Positions 50,909 to 63,297 of a stretch of 64,000 nt of DNA are shown here, piece by piece. The notes under the pieces were generated by a model. That model had not been told where the DNA came from, did no database searches, and worked only from the letters and a program-made list of their open reading frames with translations. The translations under genes and the position numbers were made by a program. How positions within the stretch are numbered: the stretch's first letter is position 1; every line of letters begins with the position of its first letter. This stretch comes from Archilochus colubris (taxonomy: Eukaryota > Chordata > Aves > Apodiformes > Trochilidae), in contig CM041083.1 of the NCBI GenBank assembly GCA_023079485.1, positions 140,505,052 to 140,569,051 of the forward strand. Direction: 5' to 3'.

Positions 50909-50961
50909 CGAGAGAGAGAGAGAGACAGGGGAAAAAAAAAAAAAAGAAAAAGAAAGATGAG
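50909..50961 (+). repeat. Polypurine tract: (GA)n, then G/A-rich
   Basis: A clean GA dinucleotide run (50909-50924) is followed by ACAGGGG and long A runs. The stretch is about 50 bases of almost pure purine on one strand. Confidence 0.85.
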
Positions 50962-52425
50962 GGACTGTCCCTCATATCAATAAAATCTGCCGTGTTTCTC
51001 CAGGCGGTGCGTGAAATATAGCAGGCACATAATCCACCCAGCAATAAAAGGCTGCCACATGACTCCCCAGCACCCAGGGAGCTATCATTTTCAATTAGAA
51101 AAAAAAAAAAAAGCCTCCGGCATGCAACAGCAACGGCAGAAGAACTGAATGCAGTTAAGGCAAAATTTAGTTTCATTGCGGCTCGGCGCAGATTAGAGTT
51201 CTTCTTTGTTTTTACACAGCGTCCCTCTGTCATCATATGGGAGTTCATGTGGCAGCACAGGCTTTCCTAATGGCTTGAGCACAGTCATACCTGAATTGAG
51301 GAGACTCTAAATAATGTTTTCTAGGAGCAGTACAGCACAAAAAACCTTCATAGCAAGTCTAAAACTACCATGCTCGTTGAGCAGAGTGCTGTAATTTAAG
51401 CATTAATCTGTTCCTGGGGTGCTGGATACCAATGTCAGTAATCATTTTTAGATGTAAAAACTGTCTGTTTTCTATGTAGGTGGGTTTTGGCGTGGTCTTT
51501 AGCACCTTTAAGCCATCACCTTTCTTTGAGTCAAACTGTAATAACATGAATTCAGAAGCCCACTCTTGGCACTGGCTCCTTTCCCTCTACTGATGACATC
51601 AAGAGCTCATACAATGCGGTAGTGAAGGGAAGGAAGGCACAGTGCCAGGCCTGTGTCTGATTTAATAAAATTAGTGCAAATCCAATGTATTACTTAGAAC
51701 ACATCTTTTTAATGTCTCACTTAAATCTCCATTGTATCCTAATAAGTGTAACTCAGTTTTTACCTTGAGTTTTCAGAAGTTAATCTGCTACAATATTGAC
51801 TTGCTTTTATTAAAGTATTTGTTATCTTTTTAACCTAATACATTTTGCAACCTAGTTCTGGAAAGGTCTTTTTTTATTATTACTTTTTTTTAAGTCTGTC
51901 CAATTTATTTCTTCTTCTTCTTATTTCCTTTTCTCATAGTTTTGCATGTTTTCAACCCAGGGAGAGAGAAGACAGCTCAGATCAGCCCCCTCGCTGTCAT
52001 GCCTGGCCCCAGCACCACCTCAATGCTGTCCATTCCATGCTTTTGCTTCTTTGTGGGTTTGCTCCAGGCTGGGCAGGACCTGGGGGACACAGAGAGAAGG
52101 GGATGGGCCTCAGTGTTGGGGGCTGTTCCAGGATCCAGGGGATGCTCAGCACAACTCTGGCTGGAGGGTAACAGGGCCATCACAATTGATGCTACCACAG
52201 GACCATTCTACCACCTCCCAAATGAGATGGGGAAAAAGCCAGTGGTGCAGAAGCAGAATGCATCCAAACTCTCCCAGGAGATGAAGAATAACCATAGGCT
52301 TATTTGCTGATGACCTTTGGTGGGTTTGTGAGTCTGGCTGGCAGAGGGGTGTCCTCTGAACTGCCCCTGTGCCACTGCATTTCACCTTCTGCAGTCTGCT
52401 ACAAGGGCTAACATCATATAAAGCA

Positions 52426-52940
52426 GATTTGTTTTGGCTGGAAAAGACCTTTTAAGATAATCAGGTCAAATCATTAACCCAGCACAGCCAAATTCACCAC
52501 TAAGACATGTCCTTAAGCATTTCATCTACAAGCCTTTAAAATACCCCCAGGGATGGGGAATCCATCACTTACCCAGGCAGCCTGTTCCAGTGCCTGATAA
52601 CCTTTTCAGTGAGGAGACTTCTATATCTAATCTAAACTTCCCTAGTATTACTTGAGGCCATTTCCCCTTATCCTACCACTTATTACTGGGAAGGCTACAC
52701 CCTTCTTCCAGGTAGCTGTAGAGAGCCATGAGGTCTCCCCTCAGCCTCCTTTTCTCCTGACTAAACACCCCCAGTCACTCAGCTGCTTCTTGTAAGACTT
52801 TTTCTCCAGATTCTACACCAGCTTCTTTGTCATTTCTTGGACATGCTCCAGCACCTCAGTGTCCTTCTTGTAGTGAGGGCCCCTAAAATGAAACAGTATT
52901 TGAGGTGAGGCCTCACCAGTGCTGACAAATGGGGGACACC
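52426..52940 (-). mobile_element. CR1 LINE 3' fragment (older avian subfamily)
   Basis: Reverse-orientation CR1 with 'gttttggctggaaaagacct', 'agggatggggaatccatcac', 'cctgttccagtgcctgataa' and 'ggtgaggcctcaccagtgct'. It is more diverged than the 17.5, 20.2 and 58.8 kb copies and comes from a different subfamily, with the 'tccatcacttacccaggcag' block. No octamer tail is preserved. Confidence 0.9.
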
Positions 52941-54289
52941 AGCTTTTATCCCTTCTCACATCCATAAGCAGAGAACCAAACCAGTGCTGTGGTAGATCTC
53001 CAGGATTATTACTGCTTTCCTCCTCACTTCAGTATGTTGGGGCTGGGGTCCTTCACAAAGATCAGACCCAGAGACCACCAGCTACCCTTGAGCCACCAAG
53101 GCTTGGAGGTTATTTTATCTTCTTTCATCACTGTGGATGCTCCTGGGGAAGCTGCTCTTGGCCAGCAGTACCAAGTCCTCCCTAAACTCCGTGACAGCCC
53201 CAGTTAGGAACAGAGAAATCTGAAGCAAAGCTGTGAGATGGAGGGGAGAGGAAAGAAAAGAGAAGTAAATCACAGAGCCTAACAAAAATCCCAAGGGGCA
53301 CAGGTGGGTATTGGTACCACCAGTGATACATGGGCCTTGGGAAGTCATCAAAATGGCATCCTGACCACACTGGTGGTAAAACCCCTCTAGCACTAACATT
53401 CAGGTGTATATAGTGACTTCTCAGCTCTTCTCCCTCATGGGAGAGCTCCTAGACAACCCCAGCCCACTTCTGTCCTCCGTCCCCTGTGGCCCCTAAAGCT
53501 AAATGTCTGCTCTCCACCCCCATAACTCCATGGGGGCTTTAAAGCTGTACAGAAACAAAGTGGACAAGCACATCCACCAGCAACCAGCCCAGAAGAGCTC
53601 CTAGCTGCTAATATATCTACCCAAGCCCTTGTGAAAATATAAGGGCAGAATCATACTAAATGACCCTTCTTCCTGCTCTAATCTGCCATTCTGGGAATTA
53701 TCACACTTTGTGCATCCAGCAAGATGTGCTTTACCTCTGGAGTAAGGAGCCTCAGCACAGATGTCTATGGACAGACTCAGCCATGTGATTGCCCACATCT
53801 CTGGCTCTTATCACCTATTTGACTTTTGTGCAAGCCTAAAGTGAGTCCTAGTCCTGAGAGAGTGCCTGTCACACATCTTACAAAATGGCAAAATTTTGGA
53901 CTCTGATAGCTGCTCATATTAGGCTAAGCAAGGTTATTTTTCACCATTATTTTTAGTAGCCACAGAGAAATGCTGTCCTCATTTCAGAGCTGCACACGGA
54001 CAGCCAGAGATCCCAGGGCCCATGAGTGTCAGCAAAGGGCAGAGAAGCAGGTTCAAGTCCCAGTTTCAGGAACACTGGGCTTGCCCATTCTCCTCAAACT
54101 ACAGCTCCTTCCAGTTCTATGTTTGAAACACAGGGGCTTCCTGATAAAAGTCCCTGACCAGGTTGCTGCCATGCTACTACATCAGTACAGTCTCATACTG
54201 CTAGTGCATAACCTCTCAACACCAGTGAAAGGCTAAAAGCTCTCTCTGATACCTGCAACTCCAGGGGAGCTGTCTCCCCATTGCATCAA

Positions 54290-55085
54290 TGTCAGGGTTT
54301 AACTCTGCCCCGGCAATTAAACCGAGTAACAGATGCTCTCTATTAATTCCCCTCCCTGATAAAGAAAAGAGACAGAATAAGGGAGAGAAACTTATAGGTT
54401 GGAAACTGAACTACACAGCTTTAATGAAACAGTAATGATAAATAGGGACAATTACTAAATATATACAAATATACAGGAAGATTGATACCACGTTCATACC
54501 CTTTCCCCCAGTAACTCTCACATCACCACTGAGGCTGCAGGGCAGCCCTGGGAAAGTCCAGGCTGGACTCCTGGAGTCAGCAGCAGCCAGGAACTGGAGG
54601 CAGGAACACACAGATTCAGGCTGTCACGGATCAAGAGCACAGGCAGAGGAATGGATGGAATCCTCACAGGATGCTGAAGCAAACAGGGACAGGCAATGAA
54701 GGGGAAGCAGGAAGGAAAGATAAGGGTTTGACCCTCATGATCCCTCAAATTTATACTGAGTATGATGTGTATGGGATGGAATACTCTGGTCAATTTTGGC
54801 CATCTATCTTGTCTGTTCCTCCCCAGAGGAGGGCTTCAGGTGTGACCTTTTTACTCCTTCTCTCCTTCTGGGGGGGCAAAATGATCCTCAGAGCTGAGCA
54901 GTGTCCTTGGCTCTGCACACCAGTCTCTGGCTGTAACTATAAACATCGAGTGTTATCAGTCCTAGAAGCTGTCACTGTGAGAAACTTGCTGTTAATTTCA
55001 GCCAGTGCAGCTACTTACAAGAGACTTAGATGAAAGCAAAAGTACAAGACAGAAAATCACCTTTATCCTGGCCTGAACCAGGACA
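54290..55085 (-). mobile_element. Solo LTR of an avian endogenous retrovirus (ERVL-like)
   Basis: A 796-bp element with TG…CA ends (TGTCAGGG … AGGACA in + coordinates), in minus orientation. Minus-strand signals are a TATA-like TATAAAT (complement at 54749-54755) and ATTAAA (complement at 54420-54425), in the right order for an LTR promoter and polyadenylation site. The flanks are atcaa (54285-54289) and atcag (55086-55090), a 5-bp target duplication with one mismatch. There are no gag, pol or env remnants next to it, so it is a solo LTR left by recombination. Blocks such as 'gcagagccaaggacactgc' (minus strand) are typical of bird LTRs. Confidence 0.75.
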
Positions 55086-57790
55086 ATCAGTCTTTCAGTT
55101 CTGGTCAGGAAGAGCCGAAGATCCCCACACTCCTCACCAGGTCCATAGGGGCTTGTCCAGCTTTTAGCACCAGAGACAGATAGACCTGAATGCCCACCCA
55201 GTTGCTTACAGCTGGGATGGTTTCACTGTGCTCCTTGATGGGAGCACAAGGAGTGACCTCACACCCCTGGCTGTGAGGAGAGGCACCCCACCAGCTTCTC
55301 ACTGCTTCATTTCTTCAGGGCGTACAGCAGAAGAGCAGCTTGTCTAGCTGTGAGCACATGTCCTGGCAGATACCCGAGTTGATGTCAAGCTTGATGTCTT
55401 CTTGTTATTTTTTATAGAAAAGAGTGTGCTGCATTTAGAGCCAATGTGGAGCTGGGAGGTGCTAAAATTGCAAGTGAGAAGAAAGAAACAGTACAACAGG
55501 TCCTAAAAAGCTGACAAAACCTGTACAGACAAAGAATAAATAATAAATAATAGATGTGATGTTTAACCTGAAGAAGGTGCAAGCCAATATATCTGGGGAA
55601 AATAACCAAACCCACAGATACTTCATGAAGGAGGCATCCGGAAAGCCAGGGATAAACTAAGTCTGCAGGCAGGACATGAAGAGTGAGTGCGTGCACGTGT
55701 GAAAGCCAGAGAGCAAACAGGAGCCTGGAAGAGCACAGCTTTTCTCAGTGGGAAATTACACAGCACTAGAAGCATTGCAACTATCCTTGTAAGTGTAGAT
55801 ACCATTTCAGACACCATTTCACATGCAGATACTATTGCAGAGTAGAATACAAAAGGCCACTGCAGATTAAGACAACCATTGGAGGTGGCATTACACATAT
55901 AATTATGCCAACGTATTTATATGCCAATATTTTTTTTAACTTGCATTCAGGTTTTGTCCTCCCCAGAATCTTCTTCACCAGCTTCTACACCACGCCATTC
56001 TTCCATCAGCCACCTAAGAAAGTCTGTCTCAATAGCTGAAGTAATTTGACCAGAAGAAAGCAAGAAAAAGAGTTGCCTTCCTTTGAGTTCTGTGGCACAC
56101 AGTTGCATGCTGCAGAGGTTGTGTAATAGTGCACAAAAAAGTGATTTGATAAATCAAAGAGCAAACCCTCCCAAGCAGCACTCAACAACCTCTTATGTTC
56201 AAATCTTTTGCAAAAGGATGACAGATGATTCTTATGGTCCGTGCTACATTTACACTACACGAACCAGCAACTTACATTTTATCAGATTTCTCCCTGTGCT
56301 GCAATCCCAGGGAAGAAGCAGATTCCTCTGGGGTAAATTGTATGGCTGCTCACCCCACTGCCAGCAATTTGCTGGCAGGCTGCAGGCAGCAAAGCAAGGA
56401 GATCAGATCCCTGTGACCTACAAATGAAATCACAGAGAGGTACAGTAAGAAAAAGCAAGACAGTGATGGGCATCAGCCCAGAATAGGAACAAGCAGATGA
56501 GAAGATGGAATTGCAGATTATTTTGCCTCTTTGCCAAAGGGCAAGATTTTCATCCCCATCTTATTTGAAAATTAGCCCTAAGGTAGTTTCCCCTGCTCTG
56601 ATAGCACCAGCTGAGCAACTGATACATTAACCCAGACAGGAAAGAGCTAGTGACAGTCCTCAGCTCTTCCCAGGTGAAGACAGGCCTGCCTCCATCAAGC
56701 TCTGAGGACAATCCCCCAGCCATCAAGTGGGGCTGAGGCTCAGGCACTTTCCTGCCAACCTGACAGAGCCAGACCACTTGGGATGAGCAGCATCCCTGGC
56801 TGTGTAGCTGAGCTGCAAGGGCTGTTATTTGGATGCTGTCAGTCCCAGAGCATCATCAGGACGCCCGGGGCGTTAGCACACAGGAGCCCAGAACAAATCC
56901 TCTCCAGCAGCTTGAAGGATGAACCTGACATGGTAGATGAGTGTTGAAACCACACTGACCCACTCGTGCCTGAGAACAAAATGTTTCATTGTGCCCAGAG
57001 GAGCAATTTGTGCAGAATGAAGTGAAATTACATGTTTTATTTCAATGGGTTTTGTTCAGAAAGGAGAAGAAAGGCTTTCTCTTCAGGGACCTGTAGGAAA
57101 CTGTCATTTAGGAGCCAGGAGCCGAGACCCTTTGCCTTTGACAGAAAGAAAAACTACTCCTCCCACAGCTGCTGACTTTCAGCTGGTGAAGGAGGTTTTT
57201 CCCTTTTACTGGCTTTACCATTTACTGCAACAGGACTGCTCCCATCCTATTCCCCCTTCTTAAGAAGACCAGGCATCACCCCCTCCAACCCTGCAAGAAA
57301 CCATGTCAAATACACAAGAAGGGATTTCTGTCTTCAAAAAGAGAGTTTTCTGTCATCTTACCTGATTATATCTGCACCTTTAACCTCTGCTTTGAAATAC
57401 TTCCACACCCAGCCTGAGACACCACTACAGAGCATCACATCAGGAAGCATTAAGCATCTGCACAGTGCCTGACAGAGCCTATGGGTCTTCCAGCTCTGGT
57501 GTCAGCCTACTACGGCAGGGACATCAGCTATGCCATTTTAACTTTGGAGACTTTTTTTGGAATGTAAGCCACTAAGCATATTACTAAAGGGCATTCTTTT
57601 GGATTTAGGTAATGCATATTTTCAGGTCTAAGGCTGAGAACCTTCACCAGAAGCTTCAGCGAGCAAGCAGAAAACATGAAAGAGGAAGAATACGCTAAAA
57701 TCAAAAGAAACTAAAATACAGTTAAAATGCTTTAAGTCAAAAAAATCTCTCACATATTTGACAACTAAAGCAAGACAGAAAAATCTCAAG

Positions 57791-57985
57791 AAGACATTCT
57801 TTACTGTGAGGGTGGTGAGACACTGGCACAGTTTGCTCAGGGAAGTTGTGGCTGCCCCCTCCCTGGAAGTGTTCAGGGCCAGGCTGGATGGGGCTGTGAG
57901 CAACCTGGTCTGGTGGGAGGTGTCCCTGCCCATGCAGGGGGTCAGAACCAGATGATCAGAACTAGACCATTCTGAGGCTATGATT
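57791..57985 (+). mobile_element. CR1 LINE 3' fragment
   Basis: A short CR1 3' piece: 'gagggtggtgagacactggc', 'gctgccccctccctggaagt', 'ggaggtgtccctgcccatgc', ending 'gaccattctgaggctatgat'. The translation includes FFTVRVVRHWHSLLREVVAA, the end of ORF2. Confidence 0.92.
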
Positions 57986-58786
57986 TCTTTTAAACAACCA
58001 CTCTTTAAAACACACTGCATGGAATTCCCCACCTTGGGAAGGTCAGGATTTTCACTGTTCCCATTCCATGCTTACCCCAGCATCTCTCCTCTCTGCCTGC
58101 TGAGTTCCTCCTGCTGACAACCTGGTTCCCACCAGTGTTTCGCATCCCACACTGCTGAATTCTTCCTATTGCACTCTCATAGACTTCAGACTCCAGAGGA
58201 TTTTTCCATCCTAGATGTTTCTGTGGAGTAAAATCCTGATGATCCTTTTATTTTGACTTTATAAAGTGGGACTTGCACAACTTTTCTTTGCCTGGGGGTG
58301 GGGTGTTTTTATGCTTAAATATGATTTGCTTTTTTACTTGCAGCAGGACACAGCTCCAGGAGCTGCAGCTTCTCCAGGATGGTTGTTTAGCACCCCTCAC
58401 TGGCAGCCTCTGTAAATTAAAATGGATTTTAAAATACAAAGAGAAAAAAAATTTTTAAATGTACCAAATATAAGATCCAGAGAAACCCAGATTGGTGGCA
58501 AATATAATATACCATTCTGTCCTAATTTTCAAGAAATTACATTTCCAAGACAGTTGCAATATTCTTTCAAAACAGTCTTTCTTGAAAACAGATCTAGTGT
58601 TTCAGACAACAGAAGTCCCTGGTCTCACATTGATTTCTTTCTGAGTGTCAAAAAGTTTTATTTGAAGAATATTTTTAGAAACTTTAAGTACTTAACTTAG
58701 TTTCGTAATTGAAAGTGAGCAGATTAAGGGTAACGCTAGAATATGCACCTAGAGGACACCTCGATTGTGACACAGCTTGAGTCCTC

Positions 58787-59312
58787 TGTCCAGTTCTGGG
58801 CCCCTCAGTTCAGGAAGGAGATTGAGGTCCTGGAGTGGGTCCAAAGGAGGGCAACCAGGCTGGTGAAGGGACTCGAGCACAGATCCTATGAGGAGAGGCT
58901 GAGGGAGCTGGGGGTGTTCAGTCTGGAGAAGAGGAGGCTCAGGGGAGACCTCTTCACTCTCTACAACTCCCTGAAAGGAGGGTGTAGCCAGGGGGGGTTG
59001 GTCTCTTCTCCCTAGTAGCTCCCAATAAGACAAGAGGGCATGGACTTAAGCTCTGCCAGGGGAGGTTTAGGATAGTTATTAGGAAAAAATTCTTTACAGA
59101 GAGGGTGAGAATTTCTTTACTGAGAGGGTGATCAGACATTGGAATGGGCTGCCCAGGGAAGTACTGGATTCTCCACCCCTGGAGGTTTTTAAGAAGAGAC
59201 TGGATGTGGCACTCAGTGCCATGGTCTGGGAACCACAGTGGTAGTGGATTAAAGGTTGGACTTGATTATCTCAGAGGTCCTTTCCAACCTGGAGGATTCT
59301 GTGAGTCTGTGA
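58787..59312 (+). mobile_element. CR1 LINE 3' fragment with small internal duplication
   Basis: The same subfamily as the copies at 17503 and 20158 ([20 protein letters not shown], then [20 protein letters not shown]). The frame breaks near 59015. About 59087-59131 contains a direct near-duplicate of roughly 23 bases (TTCTTTAC-[A/T]GAGAGGGTGA twice). The 3' end 'ggattctgtgagtctgtgat' is a decayed octamer tail. Confidence 0.94.
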
Positions 59313-60029
59313 TCTGTGTTTCTGTTAGATTTGGCACAGTTACAAGATTAGGGATAATTTTGTATTTTTTTGGTTCCAAACTGGCTGAAAACTGGCTGGG
59401 TTATAATTACTTCATATGAAAGCACACACACCTGTAAATTCCTCTGCAGGGTTTCAGATGGGCTGCTTGCCATTTTCGGTACTTTTCAACTTTGTTTCAT
59501 ACTTCATTTCAGTCATTCACATTTTTTTTCCTGACCAAACACATCGGTGCACTTGCAGCCTCTTAGGGTGTGCAAGGCAAGTCCCAAAACCTGAAGCTAA
59601 CATGCATGAAGGTTTTGTCTTTCTCTTGGAGGGCAGAGCATTTAGTGTTTCAGGTGTTATGTCCTAAGACATGACATTTATTTTAGGGCATTTCATAAGA
59701 ATTTCAGACGTAAATAATTTTTAGGCACATAGAATCATATGGGGTTTTTTTGAACCTCCCTTCCAGGCAGATTTCCAAGCAGGGCTTTTAGCAATGAGAA
59801 TTCTATATTAAAATTCCTTTATTTGCTTACTTATAGTGACAGCAACCTCGGCCAACTGTTTGCAGCAATCATTAATTCACAGCTTGCAATGCAGTATCTT
59901 TACTTATTGATCCAACAAGCTCTGTCAATATGCAAACTCCATTACACCATCCAGTAAAACTCAAGGATTACTTCTGACGTCTCAGGCATAATATCTGCTG
60001 CTCCATCTATGGTAATAACATACCAAGAA

Positions 60030-60172
60030 TTTTAGCAGCATTGCCCTCAGGTTACGATGATCTCTGGTTTCTGTGGTAATAGTATCAATGACTGGATTCA
60101 TAAACTGAGCTGTTTCCAGCCCCACCAGAATGTTAGGATAATACTTGACCTTGGACATTAAGGTAAACACCA
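60030..60172 (-). other. Protein-like minus-strand segment of unknown identity
   Basis: The minus strand reads KVKYYPNILVGLETAQFMNP (about 60148-60089) and then VIDTITTETRDHRNLRAMLL without stops. A donor-like G|GTATGT follows at about 60025. Residue composition is balanced and resembles a real helical protein, but I cannot name the family. The upstream side lacks a good pyrimidine tract, and an in-frame stop lies just before the first ATG. It could be an exon, an old retrocopy fragment or chance. Confidence 0.15.
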
Positions 60173-60702
60173 TGCAGTCTTTTAATTAGGATCTTCCTCT
60201 TTAAAAATTACTGACACAGAGAATCAGTGCTGCTGGTAGTCTTTTAAATTCAGCTCACTGCACTGCAGCATCCACAGGAGTCTTGGTGCATCTCAAGTTT
60301 GCTCTAAAGTTTTCTTTCAAGTAGAGAATCCAGGGTAGACACAGAACTGCCCCACAGATCTGAGGAAGATGATGGGTTTTGGAGCCTCTCCTCCCCCCCC
60401 TGCCTGCCAGCAATGCCCTGGGGTAGCCATGGCACTGCCACAGGATGCCATTAGAGGGCTTGCTGGTGTCCAGCCACTTAAATGTGACTTAAGTCTTTGC
60501 CTGGGTGCTCAAGTGGAAAGCAGCATGTGCATAGGTACTGCCCATCTGATTTTGTTTCTGCCTCAGCCTGACCAGCAAGGTCTGGGACGAGTGTAAGATT
60601 TGAAAAGAGGCTACAGAGGACTCCTCAGCAAGCGCCAGCTCCCAGGGCCAGGGTGTTGCCTTCCCATGAAGGAAAGTTTGGGTTAGAGCTCATTAAAAGA
60701 TT

Positions 60703-60786
60703 TTTTGCTTGTTTTTGTTGGTCGGTTGTTTTTTTGTGTGTTTTTTGAGGGGTTTTTTTGGGCTGGTTGGGTGGGTGGGTTTTTTG
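60703..60786 (+). repeat. G/T-rich low-complexity tract
   Basis: About 84 bases made almost only of T and G, with T runs separated by GG or GGG (for example 'ggttgggtgggtgggtttt'). Four GG-GGG clusters at 60759-60780 could stack as a G-quadruplex. Confidence 0.8.
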
Positions 60787-61603
60787 CCTCATGGTGACTC
60801 CAGAGTCTCCCTGCTGTCACACATAAACACTTGCCCTCCCAAAGAGCATCATCACTCAGAACCTGAGAAAGCCCAACTGCATAAAAAACTATGGGAAATA
60901 ACATTCATAAGTAATTTCAGTGTGTGGAAATTTTTAAAGCCAGCTCCTTGCTCCACTTAACTTGGAGTAGGGATTTGAAAGCAGCTTTCTCAACTTCCAG
61001 ACAATGATCTTGTCCACCAGGCTAGGGAATTTCTGAGGCAGGTCTTCCTCCTCCCCTACATTTAGTGCAAACAAATGTATACATACAAGGAAAGATTAAC
61101 GTACAAGCAAGGATTAAATCTGACATTAAAATGCAAAGTGCTCACTTTTTCCTTTCAGGTTCAAGACACACCTTACTGTCTAAATGAAGCTGAAAAATGC
61201 CAGCAAGATGGACTGACAGGATAAACCACATCAGTGAGGATCCACTCACAGACACTTCAGGACCACACCAGAGACTATGTTGCTTCAGAAACTCAGGATG
61301 GTTTTGGAGTCATTAACCATGCACTTGAGTACCCCTCTGAAACCTAAGTGACTGGGGAATCCGGAAGTAACAGCATAAGGGCATTCAAATCCTGGATGTA
61401 GGAAGACAAAGATCCCATTCTAACCTAACCTAAAGTAATCAGAATAAAAACTGCATCATTCTCCTCCTTCCACAGATCACCCTTCAACAAAGTTCTCCTT
61501 GTATTAACCAGCCAAACCAACAGCAGGTCCCAAATGGCCATGCAAATACCAGCACCCTCTCAAGCTCTTCCTAAACATGCTCATTATTTGCTTAAGACTC
61601 CAC

Positions 61604-61695
61604 TTGTCACTGGCCTTCACTTGGACATGAACCCATGGACAGCCACTCTTTGGGTGCTGCCATCAAGCCAGTTCTTTATCCACTTTTGAGTGAAA
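61604..61695 (-). mobile_element. CR1 LINE fragment (internal ORF2 part)
   Basis: The blocks 'cactggccttcacttggaca', 'cagccactctttgggtgctg' and 'catcaagccagttctttatc' match, with changes, an ORF2 segment upstream of the usual 3' fragments, in reverse orientation. Both ends are diffuse. Confidence 0.6.
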
Positions 61696-63046
61696 GAGTT
61701 AACACCTTCCAGAGGAGGAAGGACAAACTCCACCTTCCACCCTGTGAGGCCAGGGGAGTAAAATCTCACTGGGACCAAGAACTCTGCTTCCCAGTCTCTT
61801 CTCAGTGAAAAGACTCAGCCCCTCCAGAAGTATGCAGAGTAATGGGGTAGTAAAGATTTCCTATTACCTGCACAGGGGAGTGCAGAAAGTGCAGGCAGCA
61901 GGCACCAAGATCAAGTGTTAAGCAGTAAAATAGTCTCTTGAACTGATAAGGAAGCACACAGCCCTGGGGTGCCACTCTGTGGCACTTTTTGTGAGTGATC
62001 TAGGTATCCAGTTACACATATCAGACCAGGCAGATATGAGATACATCTCTTGGTGTACATACATTTATTGAAAATGTATGAATTTATGTACATAAATAGG
62101 GATATGTACAAATCCTGCAGACTTAAGACATGAAAATCAGAGCAAGGCAAATTTCTGCTGCTGGATGGAATTTAACTCTGTTCTGGAACTGTGACTTTGG
62201 TGAGTTCCTTGTTTATGAAAATTACACTAACAAACTGTGATACATCAAAGTGCCAAGAGAGATGATTACTGATGGATCACATCTAAAGGTGCCTCAAAAT
62301 AAAGAGATACTTAATGATCAAATGCTAAAAAGACATTTGTGTAGCTCCAGAGTGCTCTTTTCCAGAAAGTTTAAGGCTCACAGCATGATCACCCAGAAAT
62401 TACCCTAACATGTCTCAGTAGCATTTCCCCAACAAGAAAAACATGATTTTCATACACTTTTTTTGGGACGTCTTCTTAAAAGGTTTTGGATCAGAATGAG
62501 ACGCAATTTTATTCTTAAGTTTTCAAATTATAAAGACTGATTTCAGCATTTTAATGCCCTTACAGATACAACAAACCCCATGAGCTCAGAGCTCTTACTG
62601 CACTTACTTTTTTCCTGCCTGCCGTTCAGCCCCGTAATCCCCTCCCCAAAAGCTAAAGCCATGTTCTTCGAGCGCACCCTAGTGAAAATCCTGTTGAAGC
62701 CTTTTTTTTTCTTTTTTCTGGTTTAAAATCCCGTATCTATAGGTAGTTATCAGTGTTTGTTTTGCTGTCTTCGATCTAGGGTCTGTATTTTTGAAAAAAT
62801 GCATTTAGCAAAGAAACAGGGAGAGGTAGATGCCTTGGTACCTGATAAAATCCAGGTAGGAAATTTACCTGTCTATGAACCACACTATGTAACTTTTTGC
62901 AGTAATACACAGAATGTGAATTACTCCAATCTTCACAAGATCTTGAAACATTAGTCTTTTGGTTTTTAAGTATTTTCCTTTCTATGTTGAGATGATGTTG
63001 TTGCTGCTATGGAAGAGGCTTTTGTTTCTGTAAGTTAAAATCAAAG

Positions 63047-63222
63047 GATCACAGAATATCTCAAGTTGGAAGGAACTCATAAGGGACTCATCAAGTCCAA
63101 CCCTCTGCTCCTCACAGGACTACCTAAACCATACAACTAAAAACATCATTCAGATGCTCCTTGAACTCTGAAAGGGAAAGTGCCATGACCACTGCCCTGG
63201 GAAGCCTGACCAGCCTCAGCAA
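63047..63222 (-). mobile_element. CR1 LINE 3' fragment
   Basis: It starts 'gatcacagaatatctcaagt' and continues 'ttggaaggaactcataaggg' and 'catcaagtccaaccctctgc'. It ends near 'ctgggaagcctgaccagcct'. This is the reverse complement of a CR1 3' end with a decayed octamer tail. Confidence 0.92.
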
Positions 63223-63279
63223 GCAAAGGGTTAATGTAATCTCTGATCCTCCTTTTGCTTTTATTAATTTTTAAAAACT

Positions 63280-63297
63280 TTTTGTTGTTGTTGTTGT
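63280..63297 (+). repeat. (TTG)n short microsatellite
   Basis: About five TTG units in 'tttttgttgttgttgttgtcc'. Confidence 0.75.

Noticed and set aside
58323..58412. Strong-looking acceptor (pyrimidine tract plus CAG at 58343) with a short open run
   Set aside because: No frame after it resembles a protein, and I saw no donor that would complete an exon.
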